Shown here: positions 8,307 through 16,432 of the stretch, piece after piece
Layout: each line of letters opens with the position of its first letter
How positions within the stretch are numbered: the first letter of the stretch is position 1
Assembly: GCA_015163855.1 (NCBI GenBank)
Contig: JAAOIK010000013.1
Location: 1-38,042 of the forward strand
Direction: 5' to 3'
DNA length: 38,042 nucleotides
Source: Pseudobdellovibrionaceae bacterium
GTDB lineage: Bacteria; Bdellovibrionota; Bdellovibrionia; Bdellovibrionales; UBA1609
Position numbers and translations under genes: made by a program
The notes under the pieces: model-generated
The model's input: only the letters and a program-made list of their open reading frames with translations
Database searches by the model: none
Told to the model about the DNA's origin: nothing

Positions 8307-9164
8307 TTAAAAAGTCCAAATAAAATTTAACTGATTAAAACCTATAAAAATAGAATCTGGTTTTAACCCAGTGCGCTTATGTTTTGTATATTTTGCTGTA
8401 TTTCTTTTATATAAAGCATAGGCATAAGAATAACTAACCAAGGCTGCTGCGGTGACATCGTGCAAGTAATGCCGATTGCCCTGAATGCGAGCAAGTGCTG
8501 TTCCTGTGGCTGCGATATTGGCCAGTACTCCCACATACCAGGGGTGGGTAAAGCTAATCGCCGCTGCCAAAGTAAAGGCCCTTCCTGCATGACCCGAGGG
8601 AAAAGATCGGTAATCTGCACCATCTGGTCTTTGCTGATGCGAAATGGTCTTTGCCACTTGAGTAAACACACCAGCGGCTAAAATGTTTTCTAAATAAAAC
8701 TGCGCTTTATTAAAAGAGGAATTAGATTGAAACCAGTAAGAATGCGCATAATAAGCTGCAACATAAAGCAAAGCCGCTGTGTTTTCACCAAACTGATTTC
8801 CGTAATTTTCCACATTTTTACTGATAACTTGGTGTTCTTGAAAATGTTTTTGAATTTTTGGACTTATTAAAGACCTTCCTGCAAAAAGAGAAACCAAAGT
8901 TAAGGCCTGCCATTTCCATTTATCAGGAGTGTAAATATAGGGAGCAATGCTAGATTTTTTAACCCTCTTCCATGACCAAGATTTTTTCCATTTTTGCTTA
9001 AAAAATATATTTTTATTAAAAATTTTATTTTTAAAACTTATAGACTGAAAATTTCTTTTACTAGCAGAAAAAGTGAGTTTTTTAGACAATTTAGGATTTG
9101 CAAATAAACTAACAGACCCGAAAAAAACTAAAAACCCTAAAAAACAGCTAACTCTTTTACGCAT
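8307..9164 (-). CDS. Exported PAP2-family phosphatase
   Basis: This 285-residue protein has a signal peptide (residues 1-22, cut near SLFA-N). It carries the three PAP2/acid phosphatase motifs in order: K172-x6-R179-P180; SFPSGHA with catalytic His192; and R226-x5-H232-x3-D236. Family members dephosphorylate lipid phosphates such as undecaprenyl pyrophosphate, phosphatidate or lipid A, on the periplasmic side. The mature N-terminal 50 residues are very basic and aromatic (KQKWKKSWSWKR). The protein ends NQLNFIWTF, an aromatic end common in outer-membrane proteins. The gene lies 12 bases downstream of icd on the same strand and may be read from that transcript. Phosphatase class is secure; the substrate is unknown. 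Confidence 0.88.
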   Translation of the reverse strand: MRKRVSCFLGFLVFFGSVSLFANPKLSKKLTFSASKRNFQSISFKNKIFNKNIFFKQKWKKSWSWKRVKKSSIAPYIYTPDKWKWQALTLVSLFAGRSLISPKIQKHFQEHQVISKNVENYGNQFGENTAALLYVAAYYAHSYWFQSNSSFNKAQFYLENILAAGVFTQVAKTISHQQRPDGADYRSFPSGHAGRAFTLAAAISFTHPWYVGVLANIAATGTALARIQGNRHYLHDVTAAALVSYSYAYALYKRNTAKYTKHKRTGLKPDSIFIGFNQLNFIWTF

Positions 9165-9176
9165 GCCTATTGCCTG

Positions 9177-10496
9177 TTACATTAAAGTTACCATATTGTC
9201 TGCAAATACAGAACATTTTACCTCTTGCACACCGCTAACTCCATCGCTTTTCATTAAACGCGCAAAATCGTAAGTTACGGTTTTATTAGTAATTACCTCT
9301 GCTAAAGAACTTAAAATTAAGTCGGCGGCCTTGTCCCAACCCAAATGTCTTAACATCATTTCGCCAGACAAAATAATAGAACCTGGGTTAACCTTATCTA
9401 AGCCTGCATATTTAGGAGCTGTACCATGAGTGGCCTCGAAAACCGCAAGCCCTGTGGTATAATTAATATTTCCTCCAGGGGCAATACCAATCCCTCCCAC
9501 TTGAGCAGCCAAGGCATCGGATAAATAATCACCATTTAAATTTAAAGTGGCTATAACATCAAAATCTTTGGGACGAGTTAAAACCTGTTGCAAGGCAATG
9601 TCTGCAATCGCATCTTTTACTAAAATTTTACCAGAGGCTAAAGCTTTTTCTTGTTCTGCGTTAGCTGCATCCACCCCTTTTTCGGCTTTGGTTTTATCAT
9701 ACTGTCCCCACGAGTAAGTGTGGTTAGCAAACTCTGTTTCGGCCAATTCGTAAGCCCAATTTCTAAATGCCCCTTCTGTAAATTTCATAATATTGCCCTT
9801 ATGAACAATAGTTACCGAAGCTTTTTTGTTGTCGATGGCGTACTGAATAGCAGCCCTTACCAAGCGCTGCGTACCTTCTTTAGAAACGGGTTTAATTCCA
9901 ATGCCACAAGACTTGGTAAATCGTAATTTGGCATAAGATTGAGGATCATTGTCTTTTAACCAGCAAATTATTTTTTCTGCCCCAGGAGTGTCGGCCTGAA
10001 ACTCTATACCTGCATAAATATCTTCGGTATTTTCTCTAAAAATAGCCATATCCACCGCTTCGGGATTTTTTACAGGAGAAGGAACTCCCGTAAAGTACTT
10101 TACAGGGCGCAAACAAACAAATAAGTCTAAAGTTTGACGGATACTTACATTTAAAGAGCGCATTCCCTCGCCAATGGGAGTAGTTAAAGGTCCTTTTATA
10201 GATACTAAATATTCTTTAAAGGCTTTTAGTGTGTCTTCTGGTAACCAAGACTTGTATTTATTAAAAGCTTTTTCTCCGGCATAAATTTCGAACCATTCAA
10301 TTTTTCGATCTCCACCATAAGCTTTTTTAACAGCAGCATCTAAAACTTTTTGAGCCGATTTCCAAATGTCTACACCAATTCCATCCCCCTCTATAAAAGG
10401 AATAATAGGATTTTTTGGAACATTTAAAACTCCATTACTAAAGGTAATTTTTTTCCCTTGAGTGGGTGCTGTTAACTTTTCAAAACTTACAGACAT
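9177..10496 (-). CDS. icd: Isocitrate dehydrogenase, NADP-type
   Basis: This 439-residue enzyme converts isocitrate to 2-oxoglutarate in the TCA cycle. The substrate loop [11 protein letters not shown] (residues 111-121) contains Ser114, the equivalent of the serine phosphorylated by AceK in E. coli. Arg120, Arg130 and Arg154 ([15 protein letters not shown]) are the expected isocitrate ligands. [17 protein letters not shown] carries the Lys-Tyr pair linked to NADP preference. The frame can be read further upstream, but that extension runs back into the tRNA-Val gene. The ATG at 10496, preceded by AAGGAG, is clearly the start. Only 30 bases separate it from the tRNA 3' end, so tRNA and icd probably share a transcript with lipB. 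Confidence 0.95.
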   Translation of the reverse strand: MSVSFEKLTAPTQGKKITFSNGVLNVPKNPIIPFIEGDGIGVDIWKSAQKVLDAAVKKAYGGDRKIEWFEIYAGEKAFNKYKSWLPEDTLKAFKEYLVSIKGPLTTPIGEGMRSLNVSIRQTLDLFVCLRPVKYFTGVPSPVKNPEAVDMAIFRENTEDIYAGIEFQADTPGAEKIICWLKDNDPQSYAKLRFTKSCGIGIKPVSKEGTQRLVRAAIQYAIDNKKASVTIVHKGNIMKFTEGAFRNWAYELAETEFANHTYSWGQYDKTKAEKGVDAANAEQEKALASGKILVKDAIADIALQQVLTRPKDFDVIATLNLNGDYLSDALAAQVGGIGIAPGGNINYTTGLAVFEATHGTAPKYAGLDKVNPGSIILSGEMMLRHLGWDKAADLILSSLAEVITNKTVTYDFARLMKSDGVSGVQEVKCSVFADNMVTLM

Positions 10497-10526
10497 AAAT
10501 ACTCCTTCTTTAAACGATTCGGTTTC

Positions 10527-10603
10527 TGGTTGGGATAAGCAGACTCGAACTGCTGACCTCCACCATGTCAAGGTGGCACTCTAACCAACTGAGCTATATC
10601 CCA
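10527..10603 (-). tRNA. tRNA-Val (anticodon GAC)
   Basis: The minus strand folds into a full 77-base cloverleaf with encoded CCA (10529-10527). The acceptor stem is TGGGATA/TATCCCA, seven pairs. TA follows at positions 8-9, then a D arm with GCTC/GAGT. The anticodon stem is CCACC/GGTGG with loop TTGACAT (anticodon GAC, valine). The T arm is AGCAG-TTCGAGT-CTGCT. The anticodon-arm sequence closely resembles E. coli tRNA-Val(GAC). The first ten bases overlap the 3' end of lipB, and icd starts 30 bases downstream. Confidence 0.95.
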
Positions 10604-11289
10604 TTTTCGTGTTTATTTATATGCTTTATTTGCTCATAGCTCAAGCCTGTTTTAGCTATTAAAAAGATTTTTAAATGTTCTAGCCAATTTTGATAAATTT
10701 CTTTTAAATTGGCTTCAAACCCCAACTCTTCACACAAGCTAGTAACCGGTAAGTTGTCTTGCCCACAAGGCTTAATCCACGAAAAAGATTCTAAATTATT
10801 ATTTACATTTAATGAAATGCCATGATAACTAACACGCTTTTTTACCCTTAAGCCTATAAATAACATTTTTTTACCCTTAAAATATAAGCCATCCTGTTTA
10901 GCGTTTAACTTTAAACCGTACTTTTTGCTAATAACCTTAGCAAAACTGGTTTTTAAAAAATCCACCCAGTCTTTTATACCCAAATCAAACACATCTAAAG
11001 CCAAAATAGGATACACCACTAGCTGCCCAGGCATATGTAGCGTTACTGCTCCCCCTCGATTTACCTTAGTAAAAAAAAAGTGCTTTTGTAGTAATTTTTC
11101 TTTATAAGAAAAATCTTGATCCCCTTGTGAGCGCAAACCCGAAGTCACCACAGAAGGATGCGAACCTGCTAGTACATAAACTACTTTTTTATTCGCATTT
11201 TTGCTTAAAATATTGGATACGCATTTTTCTTGAAAAGACAAAGCCTTTAAATAAGGAGAAAGTTCGGCCCACTGACTATAAATGTTCAT
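10594..11289 (-). CDS. lipB: Octanoyltransferase LipB
   Basis: This 231-residue enzyme moves octanoyl groups from ACP to lipoyl domains, the first step of lipoate synthesis. Motifs are NRGGAVTLHMPGQLVVYPI (residues 77-95), the catalytic Lys141 in GKKMLFIG, SYHGISLNV at 154-162, and catalytic Cys175 in WIKPCG. The ATG at 11289 lies 8 bases after the stop of the upstream exported-protein gene, with no clear ribosome binding site, so translation may be coupled. The 3' end is odd: the stop codon TAG uses bases 8-10 of the tRNA-Val gene, so gene and tRNA overlap by ten bases. LipB supports the 2-oxoacid dehydrogenases next to the TCA genes encoded here. Confidence 0.93.
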   Translation of the reverse strand: MNIYSQWAELSPYLKALSFQEKCVSNILSKNANKKVVYVLAGSHPSVVTSGLRSQGDQDFSYKEKLLQKHFFFTKVNRGGAVTLHMPGQLVVYPILALDVFDLGIKDWVDFLKTSFAKVISKKYGLKLNAKQDGLYFKGKKMLFIGLRVKKRVSYHGISLNVNNNLESFSWIKPCGQDNLPVTSLCEELGFEANLKEIYQNWLEHLKIFLIAKTGLSYEQIKHINKHENGI

Positions 11290-11297
11290 AGGCTTAA

Positions 11298-12764
11298 TTA
11301 CTTATTTTTGTGCTTTTTTAAAAAAAATCCAATTTTACTTTTGTCAGAAAATAAAGACACTGCCTTAATTGTGTAATTGGGTAAATTTAAGTGCTTAATT
11401 TTTTTTGCAATGTCTTTAGGCTTTAAGGTAGATGCTACTTTTAAATGAAATTCTGAACGGCTTAATGTTTGCACCTTTATGTTTAAAACTTCTCGTATAT
11501 GAAATTTTACGATAGATATAAATTGATACAAATCTGCAGGAGCTAAAGAGCCTTTTACTACCAAAACCACTGGGTAAGCTTGTAATAAGGCTTTGTTTTT
11601 TACTCCCACCAGCTCTTTTAAAATGGTATCTCCCGCCTCTTTAAAAAATTTTAAAATTTGTGTTTTTATTTTTCTGCTGGGGCTTATATCTACTGTATTT
11701 GATTCTAAACTCCACTTTTTTTCTTTTTTAAAAACCACGACAACTTCTTTGCTAGCCGTTTTAAAAACTTTTAACGAAAGCAATATAGTTAATATTCGCT
11801 TTTGTTCGTTAAAAGAATAAGTAACATCGCCTTGTAATATTAAATCTGGCTCTAAATAAGAAGCTATTTTAATAGGATAAAATGCCGATTTTTTTAATAA
11901 CGAACTAGAAAGAAAATTTTTAAAATAAAACCGGCTTGGTCGAAATAGATACAACGACAAGGGTTGGGCTTGTTCGGCAAAGTGATTTAAAAATTGTTTT
12001 TTAACATTAACCAAAAATTTATCTAAGCTAGTTTCTTTAGTTAATGGGCTTATGTTTTTAATAGTCAATGCTGTTGCTGTAGAGTTTTTATTAGCTGCAT
12101 TAGCCTTTTCCACACTAACTGCCAAAGAAAACAAGGGCTCTGTACTACTTTGCCACCAATTTTTTGCATAGCCCGTTGTTGTATTTAATAAGTTAAACAT
12201 GGGCAACACATTAAATTTAGACTTAATGCCATGAAGCAAGCCTTCTTTATCTAAAATTTGTTTTAAATTTACAAAAGATATTTTTAAATGCACTTTAGCC
12301 GTAGATATAAACGAAAATTGTGAATGAACTTGAAATTGAAACACTTTTTCGGAAAAAATATAATACTTAGCCTTTTCTTCTATTATGGATTGTAAGCGTT
12401 TTTTTAACAAAGACGATTTTTTTTTCTCTAAAATTAAATTAAACAAAACTTGAGAAACTTTATACCTAGCCTGCTTTAAAGCTAAAAAATAAACTTGGTT
12501 TTTAGACAAGCTAGCCCATCGAGAATTATTTTTTTTAACATTAACATGGTAAAACGGAAACTCTAGAACAAAGCTAGAGCTTCCCTGCAAGGCCTTGTTT
12601 TTAACAAAATTTAAAAATTGCTTTTGCTTTTCTTTTTGAGCGTCAATAACACTTTGTGCTTCTAACTCCATATTTTGAGGAAGTTTTAAAGCAGAAAGGT
12701 TTTGCTTACACCAAACTTTTGAAGAAAGCAAAAATATTGCAAAAACAGCAAAAACCTTAAACAT
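11298..12764 (-). CDS. Exported protein of unknown function (488 aa)
   Basis: I do not recognise this protein. It starts with a signal peptide (MFKVFAVFAIFLLSSKVWC). A GTG three codons further upstream (12773) is possible, but AAGG eight bases before the ATG at 12764 favours the shorter start. The mature protein is lysine-rich and hydrophilic, helical in its first third. It has alternating beta-like stretches in the middle and a final segment with repeated alpha/beta-like patterns (AYPVVLVVKGSLAPADLYQF and FHLKVASTLKPKDIAKKI) that could be one or two small periplasmic domains. It is the first gene of a unit with lipB, tRNA-Val and icd. The intergenic region upstream holds TATAAT on the minus strand at 12822-12817 but no clear -35 box. 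Function cannot be assigned. Confidence 0.75.
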   Translation of the reverse strand: MFKVFAVFAIFLLSSKVWCKQNLSALKLPQNMELEAQSVIDAQKEKQKQFLNFVKNKALQGSSSFVLEFPFYHVNVKKNNSRWASLSKNQVYFLALKQARYKVSQVLFNLILEKKKSSLLKKRLQSIIEEKAKYYIFSEKVFQFQVHSQFSFISTAKVHLKISFVNLKQILDKEGLLHGIKSKFNVLPMFNLLNTTTGYAKNWWQSSTEPLFSLAVSVEKANAANKNSTATALTIKNISPLTKETSLDKFLVNVKKQFLNHFAEQAQPLSLYLFRPSRFYFKNFLSSSLLKKSAFYPIKIASYLEPDLILQGDVTYSFNEQKRILTILLSLKVFKTASKEVVVVFKKEKKWSLESNTVDISPSRKIKTQILKFFKEAGDTILKELVGVKNKALLQAYPVVLVVKGSLAPADLYQFISIVKFHIREVLNIKVQTLSRSEFHLKVASTLKPKDIAKKIKHLNLPNYTIKAVSLFSDKSKIGFFLKKHKNK

Positions 12765-12918
12765 GCTTTTCACCTTAATAAGCCACCCTGACTATGTCAA
12801 AAAGTATGTTTTTTCTATTATATGTTCTTTCGTTAAAAAAATAGGCTTTTCTGGTACATAAAGTCGGCTTGAGCAAAAGCTTTGGTAATGAAAAAATGCC
12901 TTTACAATTATAAGAGAA

Positions 12919-12945
12919 TTGACATAAAGGCACCTTTGCTACAAT
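12919..12945 (+). promoter_or_regulatory. Promoter for tRNA-Leu
   Basis: A perfect -35 box TTGACA (12919-12924) is followed after 15 bases by TACAAT (12940-12945). The predicted start is near 12952 with GAGG close by, leaving a short leader before the tRNA at 12966. The 15-base spacer is shorter than usual; reading the -10 as CAATAT (12942-12947) would give 17. Confidence 0.65.
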
Positions 12946-12965
12946 ATTACGAGGAATGTCTACTT

Positions 12966-13053
12966 GCCCCGGTGGCGGAATTGGTAGACGCACAGGACTT
13001 AAAATCCTGCGGCCTTTTTGGCCGTGCCAGTTCAAGTCTGGCCCGGGGCACCA
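12966..13053 (+). tRNA. tRNA-Leu (anticodon TAA)
   Basis: The sequence forms an 88-base class II tRNA with encoded CCA. The acceptor stem is GCCCCGG/CCGGGGC, with D-loop bases GGTAG. The anticodon stem is CAGGA/TCCTG with loop CTTAAAA (anticodon TAA, leucine). A long variable arm GCGGCC-TTTTT-GGCCGT and the T arm GCCAG-TTCAAGT-CTGGC complete it. The discriminator A is at 13050. It stands alone behind its own promoter. Confidence 0.96.
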
Positions 13054-13082
13054 TTTCTACAGTATCTTCATTAGAAAAAACC

Positions 13083-13111
13083 TAGACAAATTGGCATAAG
13101 CTTTTTAGTAT
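13083..13111 (+). promoter_or_regulatory. Promoter for beta-barrel gene, apparently leaderless
   Basis: TAGACA (13083-13088) and TAGTAT (13106-13111) are separated by 17 bases. Six bases separate the -10 box from the ATG at 13118, placing the expected start at the start codon. No ribosome binding site is visible. Confidence 0.5.
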
Positions 13112-13117
13112 AAAGCT

Positions 13118-13624
13118 ATGTCTATATTAAAAAAACCCATTATTAGCCTTTTTATCATTGTATTTTTTAGCCTAAATAGCCAAGCTACCGATTTGTTGCA
13201 TAAAATTGGTGTGGGTTATCAAAATACTAAACTACCCGCCTTATCCACTCGCTATTACTTTCAACCCACGCTATCGGTAACTATTAGCTCGGGCTTTACC
13301 ACTCAACAAGACCATACTCAATTTCTTTTAGAAGGAAAAATACAAAAAGTTTTATTTATGGAAAAGTATTTACACTTTTTTATTGGAGCAGGCTTAGGTT
13401 TAATTAATGAAAACATTAAAGGAAACAATTTATCTATCCCCAATGTTAAAAATAATGGTTTTAAAATAGAGGGAACCATGGGTGTCGAATTCTTTTTAGT
13501 AAACTTACCCAGCCTTGGTTTTTTATTAGAAACAGGGCTAAGCTTACAAAGCAAGTCTGGTAATATTCAAGTAAACACCTTAGCTCACATTCCTTTTAAA
13601 GCTGGCGTTTATTTTTACTTTTAA
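13118..13624 (+). CDS. Small exported beta-barrel protein of unknown role
   Basis: This 168-residue protein has a signal peptide (residues 1-23, cut near SQA-T). About eight amphipathic strands with glycine-rich turns follow (KIGVGYQNTK, LSVTISSGFTT, HFFIGAGLGLI, FKIEGTMGVEFF, FLLETGLSLQ, FKAGVYFYF). It ends in phenylalanine after alternating aromatic residues, the usual BAM recognition signal of outer-membrane barrels. No enzyme motif is visible. The size suits an eight-stranded barrel of the OmpA/OmpW type, but no specific family is recognised. It is the first gene of a plus-strand group with ridA and a LolC/E-type permease. Its promoter suggests leaderless translation. Confidence 0.7.
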   Translation: MSILKKPIISLFIIVFFSLNSQATDLLHKIGVGYQNTKLPALSTRYYFQPTLSVTISSGFTTQQDHTQFLLEGKIQKVLFMEKYLHFFIGAGLGLINENIKGNNLSIPNVKNNGFKIEGTMGVEFFLVNLPSLGFLLETGLSLQSKSGNIQVNTLAHIPFKAGVYFYF

Positions 13625-13644
13625 AAGCTAAAAAAGGAGCCTCC

Positions 13645-14022
13645 ATGTATCAAATCATAAACAGCCCTAAAGCGGCCCAGCCCATTGGCCCTTACTCACA
13701 GGCTGTGGAAGTAAATAATTTTATGTATCTGTCTGGACAAATCCCCTTAGACGAAAAGGGCAATTTGGTTTCAAACAACATTGAAGAGCAAACCCATCAA
13801 GTTTTTAAAAATATAGAAAATATATTAAAAGCCAACCACTGCAATTTAACGCAAGTATTTAAAAGCCTTATTTTTTTAAAAAATATGAATGATTTTTCTA
13901 AAGTAAATAGTATTTACTCGCAATATTTTAAAAAAAACTTTCCTGCAAGGTCTTGTGTAGAAGTCTCTCGATTACCCAAAGATGTATTGGTCGAAATAGA
14001 GGTTATTGCCTATAAAGCATAA
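13645..14022 (+). CDS. ridA: RidA-family enamine/imine deaminase
   Basis: This 125-residue protein is a typical YjgF/RidA trimer subunit, which hydrolyses reactive enamines and imines released by PLP enzymes. The family start APxxxGPYSQAV appears here as AAQPIGPYSQAV (residues 10-21), followed by LSGQIPLDEKG at 29-39. The catalytic Arg102 lies in PARSCVEVSRLPKDVLVEIE, with the conserved Glu in LVEIE. AAAGGAG precedes the ATG. It lies 20 bases after the beta-barrel gene. A possible terminator overlaps its stop codon. Confidence 0.93.
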   Translation: MYQIINSPKAAQPIGPYSQAVEVNNFMYLSGQIPLDEKGNLVSNNIEEQTHQVFKNIENILKANHCNLTQVFKSLIFLKNMNDFSKVNSIYSQYFKKNFPARSCVEVSRLPKDVLVEIEVIAYKA

Positions 14023-14045
14023 ATGCTATTTATGGGCTTTTTATA
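14014..14045 (+). terminator. Possible intrinsic terminator after ridA
   Basis: The segments AAAGC and GCTTT, with ATAAAT and ATTTAT inside them, form a hairpin around a three-base loop with a two-base bulge, followed by TTTAT. It overlaps the ridA stop codon. The T-run is short, so it may only weaken readthrough into the next gene. Confidence 0.4.
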
Positions 14046-14052
14046 ACTACCT

Positions 14053-15288
14053 GTGATAAAATTATTTTTAAAAAATTATCTTTTTAATTCTGCTAACAAC
14101 TCGGTTATTAAAATAATTTCTTATATTTGCTTAATTAGCTCTGCCCTTTCTGTAGCGGGCCTTATTATAGTGCTTAATATAATGAACGACATGTCTTCTA
14201 AAATTCAAAAAAGGTTATTGGGCTCAAAGCCACATATTAGTATTAATATTAATGCCAAAAAATTACCTGCACACAATTATAAAAGCCAGTGGATAAAATT
14301 AAATGCCTTTTTAAAAAAACAAAAAAATATTGAACATATACGCTCGGTTAAAAAACAAGAGTTAATTATTAAAACAAATACTTCGGGCTTGCAAAGTGTT
14401 ATTGCTAAAGAATTTAATGATAAAGATTTTTCTGTGTTTTTAAAAAATACTTATGCGCAATACCCTTACCTAAAACCTTTAGATAGCTTTCAGTATCAAG
14501 AAAGTCATCTTAACCCTGTTTATATCGAAGAAAGTTTAGCGCAGTATTTACAAATTCAAGAAGGTGACAGTATATTATTGTTTCAACCACAGTCTTTATT
14601 AACTAGCATAGAAAATGTGCAGCCTTATACACAATTACAAGTAAAAGGCTTGCTTCCCTCGGAGGCAAAAACCAGCTCTGAACAATTTATTTATTTTAAA
14701 AACTTAGACAAAAACCTATCTAAAAAAATAGTACCTATAGAAGTACAACTGTATGAACCCTATCAGTACGAAAAAACTTTTAAAGATATAAAAGTATTTG
14801 CTAAATCAATTAACCTGCCCCTTTTAATAACTAACTGGAAGCAAGATAACCATATTTTATTTTTTTCTTTAAATATGGAAAAATCAATAATGGGTTTATT
14901 TTTTATAATTAGCTTAGTTATCAATTCTTTATCTATTATGACTTTAATTTTTTTATTAATTACACAAAAAAGAAAAGATATTAGGCTGCTTTATGCAATA
15001 GGCTTTTCGCAAAATCACATTAAACAGTTATTTATGAAAATTAGCTTTATATTGTCTCTTTGCGGCATGCTTTCTGGCTTAGTAATAGGTTTGGGCATTA
15101 GCTTTTATTTACAGCATAACCCCTTACAAATACTACCCGATATTTTTTACAATAATTCTTTGTCGGCTAAAGTAGATTTTTCTATTTTAGGATTAAGCTT
15201 ACTTTCTATATTATTTTTTGCCTATATTGGCGCTTGGATTCCTATAAAAATACAATTTCAAAAAATGAAAATTCAATACCAAGTATAG
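14053..15288 (+). CDS. LolC/LolE-type ABC permease (FtsX family)
   Basis: This 411-residue protein has one membrane segment near the N-terminus (about residues 19-41). A large periplasmic domain follows (about 45-270), then three C-terminal segments (about 275-300, 325-350, 370-395): the FtsX/MacB topology. The start with small loop residues NDMSSKIQKRLLGSKPHISI after the first helix matches LolC/LolE, which extract lipoproteins from the inner membrane for LolA. The length equals that of LolC/E. The start is GTG at 14053 without a clear ribosome binding site. No LolD ATPase gene is next to it, so its ATPase partner must be elsewhere. It is convergent with the Lpt permease, only 2 bases apart. 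Confidence 0.75.
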   Translation: MIKLFLKNYLFNSANNSVIKIISYICLISSALSVAGLIIVLNIMNDMSSKIQKRLLGSKPHISININAKKLPAHNYKSQWIKLNAFLKKQKNIEHIRSVKKQELIIKTNTSGLQSVIAKEFNDKDFSVFLKNTYAQYPYLKPLDSFQYQESHLNPVYIEESLAQYLQIQEGDSILLFQPQSLLTSIENVQPYTQLQVKGLLPSEAKTSSEQFIYFKNLDKNLSKKIVPIEVQLYEPYQYEKTFKDIKVFAKSINLPLLITNWKQDNHILFFSLNMEKSIMGLFFIISLVINSLSIMTLIFLLITQKRKDIRLLYAIGFSQNHIKQLFMKISFILSLCGMLSGLVIGLGISFYLQHNPLQILPDIFYNNSLSAKVDFSILGLSLLSILFFAYIGAWIPIKIQFQKMKIQYQV

Positions 15289-15290
15289 TA

Positions 15291-16367
15291 TTAATGTTTA
15301 GCTCTCTTCCACAAAAGAATACTGGCAAGTAAAAGCAATAAAGCTGGTATAAAAATAATAAATGTATTGCCAAGCGTTAGCGCCATTTTAACGCTACTGG
15401 TATAAATAAACCAATAAAGAGCAGCAAAAACTATTCCTAAAGTGCTTTTTTTGTAAGTTTGAAAACGATTTACCAAGGGCCCCACACTAAGAGGAACAAA
15501 TGCTAATAATAACAATAAACTAGAAAAAGATAATAAAAACCGAGAATAATATTCGATTTCATACTTAACGGTATCTAAACCTAAGTTTTGATTATTTTTT
15601 ACAAACTTATACAGCTGAAAGCTATTCATGTATTTGTAAAACTCTACGCTAAAATTAAAAGTTTTAATTTTAGGAGGCTCACTAATGGTTTTTTCTAAAA
15701 ACGGCGTAACCAAAACTAACTGGTTTTTATCCTCTATGTAGCTTTTACCATCATATAGCTTCCACAAAGACTTAGAAGAAAAATCTACAAACTTGGCTTG
15801 AATAAAATAATCTAAGTGCCATTGAGAGGAAAACTTATACAAAGACAATCCTTTTCCACTTTTTTCTGATTTTTCTACAGATTGTAAATTAAAAATAAAA
15901 TTATTGGATTCATACCAGATTTTATTACTATTTAAAGATAATACAGGAGTTTTTTCTTTCCAAACTTCTTCGTAGTAGACTCTCTTTGCTTTTTTTAATA
16001 ATATGGGATTAACATAAGTTAGCACTACCAAAAAGGTTAAGCTTAAAGCCGCAGATAGCAAAAATATGGGCTTTAAAATGCTAAATAAAGGCTTACCTAA
16101 GCTTTGGCACACTAAAAGTTCTTTTTTGCTTTGTAACTGGCCCATAGTCAGGCTAATTGCTAATACACTAATAATACCAGATATTTGCATAAATATCTCG
16201 GTAGATAAATATAAAAAATATTTTATTATTACAAATAATGAGACCTCTATTCTTAAGGCTAGCTCTAAAATGCTTACCGCATAATAAACACCCATTAAAA
16301 CTATCAAAACAGTGAGCCAATTTTTAAAAAAATTTACTAATAAATAACGCTCTAGAAGATTAATCAT
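15291..16367 (-). CDS. lptG: LptF/LptG-family lipopolysaccharide export permease
   Basis: This 358-residue protein matches YjgP/YjgQ permeases of the LptB2FG exporter. It has the typical opening INLLERYLLVNFFKNW, three N-terminal membrane segments with ELLVCQSLGKP as the coupling-helix region (about residues 83-93), a periplasmic beta-jellyroll portion (about 125-260), and three C-terminal segments from about 270. The line VPLSVGPLVNRFQTYKKSTLGIVFAALYWFIY resembles LptG/F segment 5. I favour LptG over LptF because of the overall size and the isolated position, but the distinction is tentative. AAGG precedes the ATG. It is divergent from the response-regulator gene across 65 bases. Confidence 0.82.
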   Translation of the reverse strand: MINLLERYLLVNFFKNWLTVLIVLMGVYYAVSILELALRIEVSLFVIIKYFLYLSTEIFMQISGIISVLAISLTMGQLQSKKELLVCQSLGKPLFSILKPIFLLSAALSLTFLVVLTYVNPILLKKAKRVYYEEVWKEKTPVLSLNSNKIWYESNNFIFNLQSVEKSEKSGKGLSLYKFSSQWHLDYFIQAKFVDFSSKSLWKLYDGKSYIEDKNQLVLVTPFLEKTISEPPKIKTFNFSVEFYKYMNSFQLYKFVKNNQNLGLDTVKYEIEYYSRFLLSFSSLLLLLAFVPLSVGPLVNRFQTYKKSTLGIVFAALYWFIYTSSVKMALTLGNTFIIFIPALLLLLASILLWKRAKH

Positions 16368-16396
16368 AAACCTTATTAAACTCTAAAACGAAGCTC

Positions 16397-16426
16397 TTGA
16401 CTACTGAATAAAAAATTTCTTAACAT
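16397..16426 (+). promoter_or_regulatory. Promoter for response-regulator gene, apparently leaderless
   Basis: TTGACT (16397-16402) and TAACAT (16421-16426) are 18 bases apart. Six bases lie between the -10 box and the ATG at 16433. No Shine-Dalgarno sequence is present, which fits a leaderless mRNA. It shares the 65-base gap with the divergent Lpt permease gene. Confidence 0.5.
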
Positions 16427-16432
16427 AGTAGT

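Noticed and set aside
8363-8681. Alternative frames on both strands in the PAP2 gene
   Set aside because: They lie within the conserved motif region of the phosphatase and are frame shadows.
10497-10571. Upstream extension of icd by 25 codons
   Set aside because: It reads into the tRNA-Val gene; the ATG at 10496 has a strong ribosome binding site and fits the family start.
12775-13085. Open frames on both strands across the tRNA-Leu (86 and 67 codons)
   Set aside because: They run through the tRNA gene and its promoter, have no ribosome binding site, and give low-complexity proteins of no family.
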